From Pseudocitrobacter corydidari (lineage in GTDB: Bacteria; Pseudomonadota; Gammaproteobacteria; Enterobacterales; Enterobacteriaceae): a stretch of DNA of 64,000 nucleotides. Location of the stretch: assembly GCF_021172065.1 (NCBI RefSeq), contig NZ_CP087880.1, positions 4,812,583 through 4,876,582 of the forward strand, given 5' to 3'. Each line of letters starts with the position of its first letter. Positions within the stretch are counted from its first letter, which is position 1. Positions 1 through 8,723 of this stretch are shown one piece after another. The position numbers were made by a program, and so were the translations under genes. The notes beneath the pieces were generated by a model that saw nothing but the letters and a program-made list of their open reading frames with translations, ran no database searches and was not told where the DNA came from.

Positions 1-22
1 CTCATACTTCATATTCAGCCAT

Positions 23-1198
23 TCAGGCCTGAATGAAATCACGCTGCGCCGGAAGTTTGGCGATATAAAGCGCCGGTTTCCCGTCTTTGTCGGAGCTGAA
101 CAGCACCGCGCCATCGTGTGGCAGGAAAGAAGGGTGCGGATGCGTGACCTGGCGGCTGTTTTGCACCGTCGCCCAGGAGGTGTCGTGACGCGCGATGCGG
201 AAGTACGCTTTTTTCGCCACGTCGAAACCGTATAAATAGGGATCGTTGTCGATAGTGTAACCGCTGGTGTCTTTCACATCGACCGGCGTACCGGAACCGT
301 CACCGACCAGCAGCGTACCGTCGAAGTTGCTCATCAGATGCGAACAGGCCGGCATCTGCATCAGCGCTTCGTTGACGCCGGTGTCCGGGTTATAACGATA
401 AATCGTGCGACCCTGCTTGCCCTTCAGATAAGAGACATACACCAGCGCCGAACCGTTCGGTACCCAGAATTCATGGGTGCAGCTTTCGCCTTCCGCATGC
501 TCTTTGACTTTGCGCACGTTGCTACCGTCTTCGTTTACCAGCCACATACGGGCATCGACCAGATCGTGCGGGCCTTCGTGGCAGAACGCGACGGTATTAT
601 CATCGAACGGGCGATAAATGGGGTGGCCGAGCCAGTTTTTCTCTTCGTGAATAACTGAGCTTTCGCCGGTTTGCAGGTCAACGCGCAGCAGGCGGCAGTG
701 CGGGCCTTTATGGAAGAAGTCGTGGAACAGCTGCCAGCTATTGAGCGGCGTCCAGTCACTTTTGGCAATCTCAATGCCCACCAGTTTGGTGCAATCGCTG
801 TTGGAAACCCAGGTACCGTAGCCGACCCATTCGTCCGGCACGCGATACACTTCCCGCTCCACCAGGGTTTTCAGGTTAACTTCCAGCAGGGTGCGATCGT
901 TTTTCACATAGTAGAGCGATTTGTCATCAGGCGAGAGAAAACCGCCGAAGGTGTTATCGCCTTCACCTTCCGTTAATTGCACCGCTTCTGCATTGGCGAC
1001 ATCCAGCAGGTAGTAGTTCCAGTGGCCGTCGAACTCACCCGCGAACAGCAGATGGCTGCCATCGTTGAAAAAGCACTTCTGATAGAAGTAGTTGCGATGA
1101 CAGGTGACTTCTGGTGGGGTTAAGCGGGTGACTTCCGCGCCTGTGTCTGGATCGCGGCTGACCTCATAGTTCAGTTTTACCCGCATACCTTTAGCCAT
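23..1198 (-). CDS. ogl: Oligogalacturonate lyase (first paralogue)
   Basis: Cytoplasmic beta-propeller lyase that splits short oligogalacturonides to 5-keto-4-deoxyuronate (DKI). The 391-residue protein keeps the residues described for the Yersinia enterocolitica enzyme at identical numbering: His242 (THEFW), His287 (CSHLMSN), Gln350, His353 and His355 (RQVTHPHPSF), the last four binding the metal. The start is the ATG at 1198, preceded by AAGGAG; an in-frame extension upstream has no support. It is transcribed away from kduI, and the shared 460-bp gap holds a KdgR-type palindrome facing each gene. A second, shorter Ogl lies at 5102-6217. Function is confident; which paralogue carries the main flux is unknown. 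Confidence 0.93.
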   Translation of the reverse strand: MAKGMRVKLNYEVSRDPDTGAEVTRLTPPEVTCHRNYFYQKCFFNDGSHLLFAGEFDGHWNYYLLDVANAEAVQLTEGEGDNTFGGFLSPDDKSLYYVKNDRTLLEVNLKTLVEREVYRVPDEWVGYGTWVSNSDCTKLVGIEIAKSDWTPLNSWQLFHDFFHKGPHCRLLRVDLQTGESSVIHEEKNWLGHPIYRPFDDNTVAFCHEGPHDLVDARMWLVNEDGSNVRKVKEHAEGESCTHEFWVPNGSALVYVSYLKGKQGRTIYRYNPDTGVNEALMQMPACSHLMSNFDGTLLVGDGSGTPVDVKDTSGYTIDNDPYLYGFDVAKKAYFRIARHDTSWATVQNSRQVTHPHPSFLPHDGAVLFSSDKDGKPALYIAKLPAQRDFIQA

Positions 1199-1280
1199 GT
1201 TGCACTCCTTTTTCTCAAGCAATGGTGGCGTAAAGCTCACCGGCCGATGTGGATGTCGTTTTAAAAATGTAGTGATAATT

Positions 1281-1300
1281 TATCAAAACATCGTTTCATT
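1281..1300 (-). promoter_or_regulatory. Putative KdgR operator of ogl
   Basis: The sequence ATCAAAACATCGTTTCATTG matches the KdgR consensus (AATRAAACNNYGTTTYATT). It lies about 85 bp upstream of the ogl start codon. By family knowledge KdgR represses pectin-catabolism genes until 2-keto-3-deoxygluconate is present. The site was identified by eye. Confidence 0.7.
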
Positions 1301-1534
1301 GTTTGTGATGGTGAGCGCATTTTGTACGAAAAGGCAGTAAATTCAATCCAGAGGATGCTGTCCAACACGATGTCTCCATAAATGAACTTTGTTTTCTGAC
1401 GGATATTTCTCACATTTCAGTTAATTCTTAATGATTCTATTTTACTGAATTAAAAAGACTTTATTTTATCGCGGGCGATAAGGGGAGACATATTCGTGAT
1501 CGCTTCTGCATTTTCAGCAATATCACGCAGAAAA

Positions 1535-1554
1535 AGTGAAACGATGTTTTAATT
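1535..1554 (+). promoter_or_regulatory. Putative KdgR operator of kduI-kduD
   Basis: AGTGAAACGATGTTTTAATT is a near-consensus KdgR palindrome about 105 bp upstream of the kduI GTG start. Its GAAACGATGTTT core is shared with the box at 10798-10818 in front of togM. Confidence 0.72.
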
Positions 1555-1659
1555 GTAATTGAAAACCCATTTCATCAGCGATAAGATGACCTCATTGACA
1601 AAGCGGAACCCTGTTTCAGGACGCTTAATAAAGATAAACAGATGGTCTGGAGGCATTCG

Positions 1660-2496
1660 GTGGACGTAAGACAAAGCATTCATAGTGAACATGCAAAAAC
1701 GCTGGATACGCAGGGCCTGCGCAACGAATTTCTCGTTGAGCAAGTCTTTGTCGCGGATGAGTACACCATGGTGTACAGCCACATCGACCGCATCATTGTC
1801 GGCGGCATTATGCCGGTGGCGAAAACCGTTTCTGTGGGCGGTGAAGTGGGCAAACAGCTGGGCGTGAGCTACTTCCTGGAGCGTCGTGAGCTGGGCGTTA
1901 TCAATATCGGCGGCGCAGGCACCATCACCGTTGACGGTAAATGTTATGAAATCGGCCATCGCGATGCGCTGTATGTCGGGAAAGGGGTGAAAGAAGTGGT
2001 GTTCGCCAGCGTCGATACGGCGAAACCGGCGAAGTTCTACTATAACTGCGCACCGGCTCATACCTCATATCCCACCAAAAAAGTCACGCCGGATGACGTT
2101 TCTCCGGTCACGCTGGGCGATAACCTCACCAGCAACCGTCGCACCATCAATAAATACTTTGTGCCTGATGTGCTGGAAACCTGCCAGCTCAGCATGGGGC
2201 TGACTGAACTCGCACCGGGAAATCTGTGGAACACCATGCCGTGCCACACCCACGAGCGCCGTATGGAAGTGTACTTCTACTTCAATATGGATGAGGACGC
2301 CTGCGTGTTCCATATGATGGGGCAGCCGCAGGAAACGCGTCACATCGTGATGCATAACGAACAGGCAGTGATTTCGCCGAGCTGGTCTATTCACTCCGGT
2401 GTGGGTACCAAAGCGTATACCTTCATCTGGGGAATGGTTGGCGAGAACCAGGTCTTCGATGACATGGATCACGTGGCGGTTAAGGATCTGCGCTAA
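1660..2496 (+). CDS. kduI: 5-dehydro-4-deoxy-D-glucuronate isomerase
   Basis: Converts DKI (5-keto-4-deoxyuronate), the product of pectin oligomer lysis, to 2,5-diketo-3-deoxygluconate for KduD. The 278-residue cupin-fold protein is collinear with E. coli KduI, so the zinc ligands of the family fall at His196, His198, Glu203 and His245 (CHTHERRMEVYFY region). The start is taken as GTG 1660, preceded by GGAGG at 1649-1653; the ATG at 1642 would overlap that ribosome site. It precedes kduD by 62 bp, and both are probably one KdgR-controlled transcript. Confidence 0.95.
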   Translation: MDVRQSIHSEHAKTLDTQGLRNEFLVEQVFVADEYTMVYSHIDRIIVGGIMPVAKTVSVGGEVGKQLGVSYFLERRELGVINIGGAGTITVDGKCYEIGHRDALYVGKGVKEVVFASVDTAKPAKFYYNCAPAHTSYPTKKVTPDDVSPVTLGDNLTSNRRTINKYFVPDVLETCQLSMGLTELAPGNLWNTMPCHTHERRMEVYFYFNMDEDACVFHMMGQPQETRHIVMHNEQAVISPSWSIHSGVGTKAYTFIWGMVGENQVFDDMDHVAVKDLR

Positions 2497-2558
2497 GTCG
2501 CGGGCAGCAAAAGAAATAATGCCTGTCGCGAACAGGCGCAATCAATAAGGAATTTAAC

Positions 2559-3320
2559 ATGATTTTAGATGCATTCTCGTTACAGGGTAAAGTTGCCGTC
2601 GTCACCGGTTGTGATACCGGCCTGGGCCAGGGTATGGCAGTTGGCCTCGCGGAAGCGGGCTGCGACATCGTGGGTATCAACATCGTTGAGCCAGCTGAAA
2701 CCATCGAGCGCGTTACTGCGCTGGGTCGTCGCTTCCTGAGCCTGACTGCCGATCTGCGTTCCATCGACGGCATTCCTGCGCTGCTTGATCGTGCGGTAGC
2801 GGAATTCGGTCATATCGATATCCTGGTCAACAACGCCGGTCTGATTCGTCGTGAAGACGCGATCGACTTCAGCGAAAAAGACTGGGACGACGTAATGAAC
2901 CTGAACATCAAGAGCGTGTTCTTTATGTCTCAGGCGGCGGCGAAACACTTCATCGCGCAGGGCAAAGGCGGCAAAATTATCAATATCGCCTCCATGCTCT
3001 CCTTCCAGGGCGGCATCCGCGTGCCGTCTTACACCGCCTCTAAAAGCGGCGTGATGGGCGTAACTCGCCTGATGGCCAACGAGTGGGCGAAACATAACAT
3101 CAACGTTAACGCTATCGCGCCGGGCTACATGGCGACCAACAACACCCAGCAGCTGCGTGCGGATGAAGAGCGTAGCGCGGCGATCCTCGACCGTATCCCG
3201 GCGGGTCGCTGGGGTCTGCCGAGCGATCTGATGGGGCCGATTGTCTTCCTGGCTTCCAGCGCATCCGACTACATCAACGGCTATACCGTGGCGGTAGATG
3301 GCGGCTGGCTGGCTCGCTAA
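2559..3320 (+). CDS. kduD: 2-dehydro-3-deoxy-D-gluconate 5-dehydrogenase
   Basis: NAD-dependent short-chain dehydrogenase that reduces 2,5-diketo-3-deoxygluconate to 2-keto-3-deoxygluconate, which then enters the KDG kinase/aldolase route. The 253 residues show the cofactor-binding TGCDTGLGQG motif (16-25), NNAG (91-94) and the catalytic Ser145, Tyr158 and Lys162 (SYTASKSG). AAGGAA lies just upstream of the ATG. It is the second gene after kduI and is followed directly by a strong terminator, so the operon ends here. Confidence 0.96.
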   Translation: MILDAFSLQGKVAVVTGCDTGLGQGMAVGLAEAGCDIVGINIVEPAETIERVTALGRRFLSLTADLRSIDGIPALLDRAVAEFGHIDILVNNAGLIRREDAIDFSEKDWDDVMNLNIKSVFFMSQAAAKHFIAQGKGGKIINIASMLSFQGGIRVPSYTASKSGVMGVTRLMANEWAKHNINVNAIAPGYMATNNTQQLRADEERSAAILDRIPAGRWGLPSDLMGPIVFLASSASDYINGYTVAVDGGWLAR

Positions 3321-3338
3321 TTCCGGGCTAACGGTGAG

Positions 3339-3366
3339 AACCCTGCTTCGCGGCAGGGTTTTTTTT
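3339..3366 (+). terminator. Terminator of kduI-kduD
   Basis: The inverted repeat AACCCTGC/GCAGGGTT around a TTCGCG loop is followed by a run of eight T. This is a classical intrinsic terminator 20 bp after the kduD stop. Confidence 0.9.
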
Positions 3367-3533
3367 GCCTGTAAATCACATCAATCCATATCGCATAAAT
3401 TGATTTATCCATGTGATTATTTCCATATTGAAATCATTAATAATAAATTTATTTAAAAACAATAAATTAAAAATAATTGATGAAATACGCACCAATTTTA
3501 AAATTGGAATGTCCATCACATAACCGATATGTG

Positions 3534-3597
3534 CAGCTATTTAATCCATATCTACGCGATGAACCGCCTGACGTATTTCTGTAGAAATCCCGTATGT
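3534..3597 (+). promoter_or_regulatory. AraC-type promoter of araE
   Basis: CAGCTATTTAATCCATA at 3534-3550 matches the AraC half-site araI1 (TAGC-N7-TCCATA). A second half-site-like segment (TACGCGATGAACC, from 3553) follows in direct repeat, as in the E. coli araBAD promoter. CTGACG (3568-3573) and GTATGT (3592-3597), 18 bp apart, align with the araBAD -35 and -10. araE should therefore answer to arabinose, not to KdgR. The AT-rich 3370-3530 segment upstream holds no gene. Confidence 0.72.
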
Positions 3598-3632
3598 TCA
3601 GGGAATGTTTTATACAGTGCAGGCAGGAAAAG

Positions 3633-5051
3633 ATGGTTACCTTAAATAGTGATTCTGTTGTGTCTCCACGCTCGCTGCGCGATACGCGGCGAATGAATCT
3701 GTTTGTCTCCGTTTCTGCGGCGGTTGCCGGTCTGTTGTTTGGTTTAGATATTGGGGTGATTGCCGGGGCGCTACCCTTTATCACCGACCACTTTGCCCTG
3801 AGCAGCCGCTTGCAGGAGTGGGTGGTCAGCAGCATGATGCTTGGCGCAGCGCTGGGCGCGCTGTTTAACGGCTGGCTCTCTTTCCGTCTGGGACGTAAAT
3901 ACAGCCTGATGGCGGCGGCGGTGCTGTTCGTGCTGGGTTCGCTGGGCTCTGCGCTGGCCAGCAGCGTGGAAATTCTGATTGCGGCGCGCGTGCTGTTGGG
4001 CGTCGCGGTGGGGATTGCCTCTTACACTGCACCGCTTTATCTCTCTGAAATGGCGAGCGAAAACGTGCGCGGTAAGATGATCAGCATGTATCAGTTGATG
4101 GTCACCCTGGGCATTGTGCTGGCGTTCCTCTCGGATACCGCATTCAGCTACACCGGAAACTGGCGCGCGATGCTTGGCGTGCTGGCGTTGCCGGCGGTGA
4201 TCCTGATTGTGCTGGTGGTCTTCCTGCCGAACAGCCCGCGCTGGCTGGCGGAGAAGGGGCGGCATATCGAAGCGGAAGAAGTGTTGCGTATGCTGCGCGA
4301 TACCTCTGAAAAAGCGCGCGAAGAGCTGAATGAAATTCGCGAAAGTCTGAAGCTGAAGCAGGGCGGCTGGAAGCTGTTTAAAGCTAACCGCAACGTCCGC
4401 CGCGCGGTGTTCCTCGGTATGCTATTGCAGGCGATGCAGCAGTTTACCGGGATGAACATCATCATGTATTACGCGCCGCGCATCTTCAAAATGGCGGGTT
4501 TCACCACCACGGAACAGCAGATGCTGGCGACGCTGGTCGTCGGGTTGACCTTTATGTTTGCCACCTTTATCGCCATCTTTATGGTGGATAAAGCCGGGCG
4601 TAAACCGGCGCTGAAGATTGGTTTTAGCGTGATGGCGCTGGGTACGCTGGTGCTGGGCTACTGCCTGATGCAGTTCGACAACGGCACGGCGGGAAGCGGG
4701 CTTTCCTGGCTGTCGGTGGGCATGACCATGATGTGCATCGCCGGTTACGCAATGAGTGCCGCGCCGGTGGTATGGATCCTGTGTTCTGAAATTCAGCCGC
4801 TGAAATGCCGCGACTTTGGTATCACCTGTTCCACCACAACCAACTGGGTCTCCAATATGATTATCGGCGCGACCTTCCTGACGCTGCTCGACAGCATCGG
4901 CGCGGCAGGCACGTTCTGGCTCTATACCGGGCTGAATATTGCCTTTATCGGCATTACGTTCTGGCTGATACCGGAGACCAAAAATGTCACACTGGAGCAT
5001 ATCGAACGCAAACTGATGGCGGGAGAGAAGCTGCGAAATATTGGGGTGTGA
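3633..5051 (+). CDS. araE: Arabinose:proton symporter
   Basis: Inner-membrane MFS sugar porter (12 helices) for L-arabinose, a sugar abundant in pectin side chains. The protein is 472 residues from ATG 3633, the same length as E. coli AraE and nearly identical in its second half. It shows the sugar-porter motifs GRKYSLM (loop 2-3), PNSPRWLAEKGR (mid-loop) and PETKNVTLEHIE (C-terminus). The upstream ATG at 3594 would overlap the promoter and is rejected. Convergent with ogl2; a hairpin separates them. Confidence 0.95.
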   Translation: MVTLNSDSVVSPRSLRDTRRMNLFVSVSAAVAGLLFGLDIGVIAGALPFITDHFALSSRLQEWVVSSMMLGAALGALFNGWLSFRLGRKYSLMAAAVLFVLGSLGSALASSVEILIAARVLLGVAVGIASYTAPLYLSEMASENVRGKMISMYQLMVTLGIVLAFLSDTAFSYTGNWRAMLGVLALPAVILIVLVVFLPNSPRWLAEKGRHIEAEEVLRMLRDTSEKAREELNEIRESLKLKQGGWKLFKANRNVRRAVFLGMLLQAMQQFTGMNIIMYYAPRIFKMAGFTTTEQQMLATLVVGLTFMFATFIAIFMVDKAGRKPALKIGFSVMALGTLVLGYCLMQFDNGTAGSGLSWLSVGMTMMCIAGYAMSAAPVVWILCSEIQPLKCRDFGITCSTTTNWVSNMIIGATFLTLLDSIGAAGTFWLYTGLNIAFIGITFWLIPETKNVTLEHIERKLMAGEKLRNIGV

Positions 5052-5060
5052 AGGAAAGTT

Positions 5061-5090
5061 GGGGTGAGTGCGCGCTGATGCCCTCACCCC
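5061..5090. terminator. Hairpin between convergent araE and ogl2
   Basis: GGGGTGAG (5061-5068) and CTCACCCC (5083-5090) form a perfect 8-bp stem between the two convergent stop codons. A good T-tract is missing on either side, so efficiency as an intrinsic terminator is uncertain. Confidence 0.5.
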
Positions 5091-5101
5091 GGCCCGTATG
5101 T

Positions 5102-6217
5102 TTACACCTTCGCTAAATACAGCGCCGGCATCCCCTCAACATCTGACGTATACAGCACCCATTGATTATCCGGTGAAAACGAAGGATGCGGATGCGTCAC
5201 CTGGCGGTCACCGTCCAGCACCTTCCAGCTACTGTTATGCTGACACACCGCTTTCTGCTCCCCGCTGTGAATATCAAACACCCAGATAAACGGATCGTTG
5301 CTGCCGTTATGCGGCGCACCGTCGCCCACGACGAGGGAGCCGTCATGGTTACTCATCAGGTGAGAGCAGGGCGGGATCGCCATCAGCAGCGTATTCTCAA
5401 GCGTTGCCGGATCGGCGCGATATAAATAGCGCTGCGGTGCGTTCTCCTGATGCGCCACGTAATAGAGCGCGGAGCCATTCGGCACCCAGAATTCATGGGT
5501 AAAACTTTCCCCTGGCTGATGCTGGCGAACCTTGCGCAGGTGAGTGCCGTCGGCATTGATGAGCCACATGCGCGCATCGATCGCATCGCGTGGTCCTTCG
5601 TGGCAGAACGCCACGGTATTATCATCAAACGGGCGGTAAATCGGATGCCCCAGCCAGCGCTTCTCCTGCAAAATGGTGCGCTGCTCGCCGGTTTGCAGGT
5701 CGATGTTGATCAGACGGCACTCCGGCTGCGTAAAGTAGAAATCGCGGAATTTGCCCCAGTCGGTTAGCGGCTGCCAGTCGCTTTTTTTAATTTCGATACC
5801 GACAAGCTGCGTACAGTCGCTGTTGGCGACCCACGTACCATAGGCCACCCAGGCGTCATCGACTTCGTAAATCACCTGCTCTTCCAGCGAATCGAGAACC
5901 ACGCGCCTTAGCTGGCGGCTGTTTTTCACATACCACAGCGATTGATCGTCTGCGGAAAGGAAGCCGCCGAAGGTGTTATCGCCTTCGCCGTCCGTTAACT
6001 GTGTAGCGTGCTGCGCGTTAAGGTCCAGCAGGTAGTAATTCCAGTGCCCTTCAAACGCGCCGCCAAAAATGAGTTTGTTGCCATCGCGGGTAAAGCACTT
6101 TTGATAGAAGTAGTTGCGGTGACAAATAATATGCGGCGGCGTCAGGCGAATAACCTCATGCCCCGTTTCGGGGTCCCGCTGTGATCGGAAATTCAGCGGG
6201 ATGATTTTACCTTTCAT
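5102..6217 (-). CDS. ogl: Oligogalacturonate lyase (second paralogue, in tog operon)
   Basis: A 371-residue paralogue of the lyase at 23-1198. Catalytic and metal residues are retained: His241 (THEFW), His286 (CSHLMSN), Gln339, His342 and His344 (RQVTHPHPSF). It lacks about 11 residues of the loop before Gln339 and the short C-terminal tail of the first copy. The start is ATG 6217 with CAGGAG eight bases upstream; an overlapping TTG at 6220 is less likely. It is the last gene of the togMNAB-ogl2 unit, so imported oligomers are cleaved by a co-transcribed enzyme. A UUCG-loop terminator precedes it. Confidence 0.93.
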   Translation of the reverse strand: MKGKIIPLNFRSQRDPETGHEVIRLTPPHIICHRNYFYQKCFTRDGNKLIFGGAFEGHWNYYLLDLNAQHATQLTDGEGDNTFGGFLSADDQSLWYVKNSRQLRRVVLDSLEEQVIYEVDDAWVAYGTWVANSDCTQLVGIEIKKSDWQPLTDWGKFRDFYFTQPECRLINIDLQTGEQRTILQEKRWLGHPIYRPFDDNTVAFCHEGPRDAIDARMWLINADGTHLRKVRQHQPGESFTHEFWVPNGSALYYVAHQENAPQRYLYRADPATLENTLLMAIPPCSHLMSNHDGSLVVGDGAPHNGSNDPFIWVFDIHSGEQKAVCQHNSSWKVLDGDRQVTHPHPSFSPDNQWVLYTSDVEGMPALYLAKV

Positions 6218-6232
6218 CAATCAGCTCCTGAT

Positions 6233-6266
6233 AAAAAAATACCCCGCCGCCGAAGCGCCAGGGTAT
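6233..6266 (-). terminator. UUCG-loop terminator/attenuator between togB and ogl2
   Basis: Read on the minus strand, ATACCC...GGGTAT enclose an inner CGC-TTCG-GCG stem-loop, and seven T follow. It lies between the togB stop (6285) and the ogl2 start (6217), ending only about 16 bp before the ogl2 ATG. It looks like a partial terminator that lets transporter mRNA exceed ogl2 mRNA, or like a 3' stabilising stem. Confidence 0.75.
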
Positions 6267-6284
6267 TGAGAGACAAGATGGGGA

Positions 6285-7571
6285 TTAACGCATGGCGCGA
6301 CGCAGAATACGTTCCGCCTGGCGCTGGAAGTCTGCGGCGGCATCTTCCACAGATTTCTGGCCGTAATCGATGTATTGCAGCGTGGTGCCGAACTGGGCGA
6401 CGATCTGCGGGTCATCAAAGTATGGCGATACGCTCAGTTTGGTCGGCAGAGACTGCGCCAGACGCAGGCCGGATACCGCCGGGTCATCCTCTTTGATGAT
6501 GCCGTCTTCGGTCAGGTATTGCACAGCCGCTTTGCTCAGCGGCACGCCGCGCTCCAGGCCCAGCGTATCAACCGCTTCTTTGTTGTTGAGCAGGAAGTTA
6601 ATCAACTTCGCTGCCGCTTCCGGGTTTTTCGTCGACTTACCGATAGAGAGCATCTGCGCCGGTTTGAAGAACAGGCCCGCGTCGGTTGCGCCTTCCAGCA
6701 TCGGATAGTTACCCAGCTCCAGTTTTGCTGGCGGCTTCAGGTTGTCGGAATATTTGTTGATGGTGGAGTTCCACATGTAGGTTCCCCCCCATTCGCCCTG
6801 GATCCACGGCTTCATTTCGTACATGTTGCTCTTACCGAAAGAGGCGTAGTACTTGGTGTCCGGCATGACGTGGCTGTCGATGAGCTTTTTGTACATCTGG
6901 AAAAACTCATTCCATTGGTCTTTGCTCCAGGCCAGTTTTTTGGTCTGTTCATCAATGGCGGCCGTATTGTACTTCTGCACCATATACGAGTTCAGCAGCG
7001 CCAGGGTATCCTGATGCTCAAGCACCACCGGGTAGTACTGCTTACCCAGTTTGCTTTCAAACGTTTTGCCCGCTTCCATCAGCGCGTCCCAGGTTTTCGG
7101 GTACTCCACGCCGGCTTTTTTCCACGTTTCATCGTTGAAGTAGAACACGCGCGCGGTTACGGAAATCGGAATGCCGTTCAGCTTGCCGTTCACCGTGGTG
7201 GTTTGCAGCTCTTTGGCATCGAACTGGCTCAGGTCGATGACATCTTTCATTTTATTCAGGTCGTAGAAGCCATCGCCCGTTTTGGAGAAAATCGGCAACC
7301 AGTTCCAGTTGGTTTGCATCACATCCGGCTCGGTACCGCCCGCAATCTGGGTGGTCAAGCGGGAGAGGTGACCATCCCAGCCGGTATATTCCGCTTTAAC
7401 GTTGATATCAGGGTTCTGTTTATGGAACTCTTCCAGCGCCTTCAGAGTGACCTGGTGACGGCCATTGCCGCCCCACCAGGACATACGTAAATCCACATCT
7501 TTTGCCATTGAGGGTAAAGCAGTCAGCCCCAAAATGGTGGAGATTGCTGCGCTTAAAAGCACTTTTTTCAT
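6285..7571 (-). CDS. togB: Oligogalacturonide-binding periplasmic protein
   Basis: Extracellular solute-binding protein (family 1) that delivers oligogalacturonides to the TogMN permease. The 428 residues start with a signal peptide (MKKVLLSAAISTILGLTALP, cleavage after SMA near residue 23). The mature start is DVDLRMSWWGGNGRHQ, typical of TogB, followed by a two-lobe sugar-binding protein with GGTEPDVMQ. It follows togA by 12 bp and precedes ogl2 with a terminator between. Substrate assignment rests on similarity to Dickeya TogB and on the ogl, kdg and kdu context. Confidence 0.92.
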   Translation of the reverse strand: MKKVLLSAAISTILGLTALPSMAKDVDLRMSWWGGNGRHQVTLKALEEFHKQNPDINVKAEYTGWDGHLSRLTTQIAGGTEPDVMQTNWNWLPIFSKTGDGFYDLNKMKDVIDLSQFDAKELQTTTVNGKLNGIPISVTARVFYFNDETWKKAGVEYPKTWDALMEAGKTFESKLGKQYYPVVLEHQDTLALLNSYMVQKYNTAAIDEQTKKLAWSKDQWNEFFQMYKKLIDSHVMPDTKYYASFGKSNMYEMKPWIQGEWGGTYMWNSTINKYSDNLKPPAKLELGNYPMLEGATDAGLFFKPAQMLSIGKSTKNPEAAAKLINFLLNNKEAVDTLGLERGVPLSKAAVQYLTEDGIIKEDDPAVSGLRLAQSLPTKLSVSPYFDDPQIVAQFGTTLQYIDYGQKSVEDAAADFQRQAERILRRAMR

Positions 7572-7583
7572 TTTAATACTCCA

Positions 7584-8711
7584 TTAAAGAGAGAGGTTCT
7601 GTTCTGTTTTTGCGTCAAAGATATGACACTTATTCATATCAAACTTAAAGTACACTTTACGGTTAAGCCCTTTATCAATCATTGGCTTAGCTTCATCCGA
7701 TGGAATGCGCGCCGTCAGTTCGTAGTTGGCTACTTTCAGGTAGACGAAGAACTCATGGCCCATGTTTTCAACGCGAACCATCTCGCCGGTACAGCCGCCT
7801 TCAGCAAACGGTTCGTCCGCCACCGACACGAATTCCGGGCGAATGCCGTAGAACACGTCTTCATTTTTATGGCCCGCCAGTTTCTGCTCTAACACGTTGC
7901 TCAACGGCAGGAATTCGTCGCCGATGGTCAGGTAGAGGTGTCCCTCTTTTTCCACCAGTTTGCTGGCGCGAATGTTCATTTCCGGCGCGCCGATGAAACC
8001 CGCGACGAACATATTTTTCGGCTTGTGGTAGAGGTTATCCGGCGTATCGACCTGCATGATGTGACCCAGCTTCATGACGCAGATACGGTCGCCCATGGTC
8101 ATCGCTTCTGTCTGATCGTGGGTAACGTAAACGGTGGTCGCCGGTTTGCCCGATTTCTTCAACTGCTTATGCAGGTCAGAGATACGGATGCGCATCGATG
8201 CACGCAGTTTGGCGTCAAGGTTGGAGAGCGGTTCATCGAACAGGAACACGTCCGGTTTTTTCACAATCGCGCGGCCTACGGCGACACGCTGTGCCTGGCC
8301 GCCGGAGAGCTGGCGCGGCAGCCTGTCCAGCAGTTCATCCAGCTCAAGGATTTTCGCCGCTTCATCGACCTGCCTGTCGATTTGATCTTTCGGCATTTTG
8401 CTCAGCTTCAGGCCGAACGCCAGGTTTTCGCGCACGGTCATGTGCGGATAGAGCGCGTAGTTCTGGAACACCATCGCAATGCCGCGCTCTTTCGGCGCGA
8501 GGTTATTCACCACTTTCTCACCGATGCGCACTTCGCCGCCGCTGATGGTTTCCAGCCCGGCCAGCATACGCAGCGTGGTGGACTTGGCGCAGCCCGATGG
8601 GCCAACGATCACCATAAATTCGCCTTCAGCAATTTTAAGGTCGATACCATGTACCGCTTTGAAGCCGTTGGAGTACACTTTTTCCAGTTTGTTGAAAATC
8701 ACTTCAGCCAT
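7584..8711 (-). CDS. togA: Oligogalacturonide ABC transporter ATPase
   Basis: Cytoplasmic ATPase of the TogMNAB importer, of the MalK/UgpC (CUT1) class. The 375 residues show Walker A GPSGCAKST (37-45), the signature LSGGQAQR, Walker B DVFLFDEP and the H-loop VYVTHDQTEAM. A C-terminal regulatory TOBE-type domain occupies roughly residues 240-375. The Walker A has Ala where many relatives have Gly, as is common in this subfamily. It lies between togN (12 bp) and togB (12 bp), so the genes are in one operon. Confidence 0.93.
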   Translation of the reverse strand: MAEVIFNKLEKVYSNGFKAVHGIDLKIAEGEFMVIVGPSGCAKSTTLRMLAGLETISGGEVRIGEKVVNNLAPKERGIAMVFQNYALYPHMTVRENLAFGLKLSKMPKDQIDRQVDEAAKILELDELLDRLPRQLSGGQAQRVAVGRAIVKKPDVFLFDEPLSNLDAKLRASMRIRISDLHKQLKKSGKPATTVYVTHDQTEAMTMGDRICVMKLGHIMQVDTPDNLYHKPKNMFVAGFIGAPEMNIRASKLVEKEGHLYLTIGDEFLPLSNVLEQKLAGHKNEDVFYGIRPEFVSVADEPFAEGGCTGEMVRVENMGHEFFVYLKVANYELTARIPSDEAKPMIDKGLNRKVYFKFDMNKCHIFDAKTEQNLSL

Positions 8712-8723
8712 GATATTTCCCTC

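Larger units (their letters stand above)
1199..1659. promoter_or_regulatory. Divergent ogl / kduI control region
   Basis: This non-coding, AT-rich gap separates two divergent pectin-catabolism genes. It carries two KdgR-type palindromes, one near each gene, about 250 bp apart. A half-site-like TGTGAT at 1304-1309 could be part of a CRP site, but the second arm is poor. No open frame here resembles a gene. Confidence 0.6.

Noticed and set aside
4429..4520. Possible horizontal transfer of araE or the tog operon from composition
   Set aside because: Codon use and GC content look like neighbouring core genes by eye, and no mobile-element, tRNA junction or direct repeat marks the borders. Only comparative genomics could support transfer.
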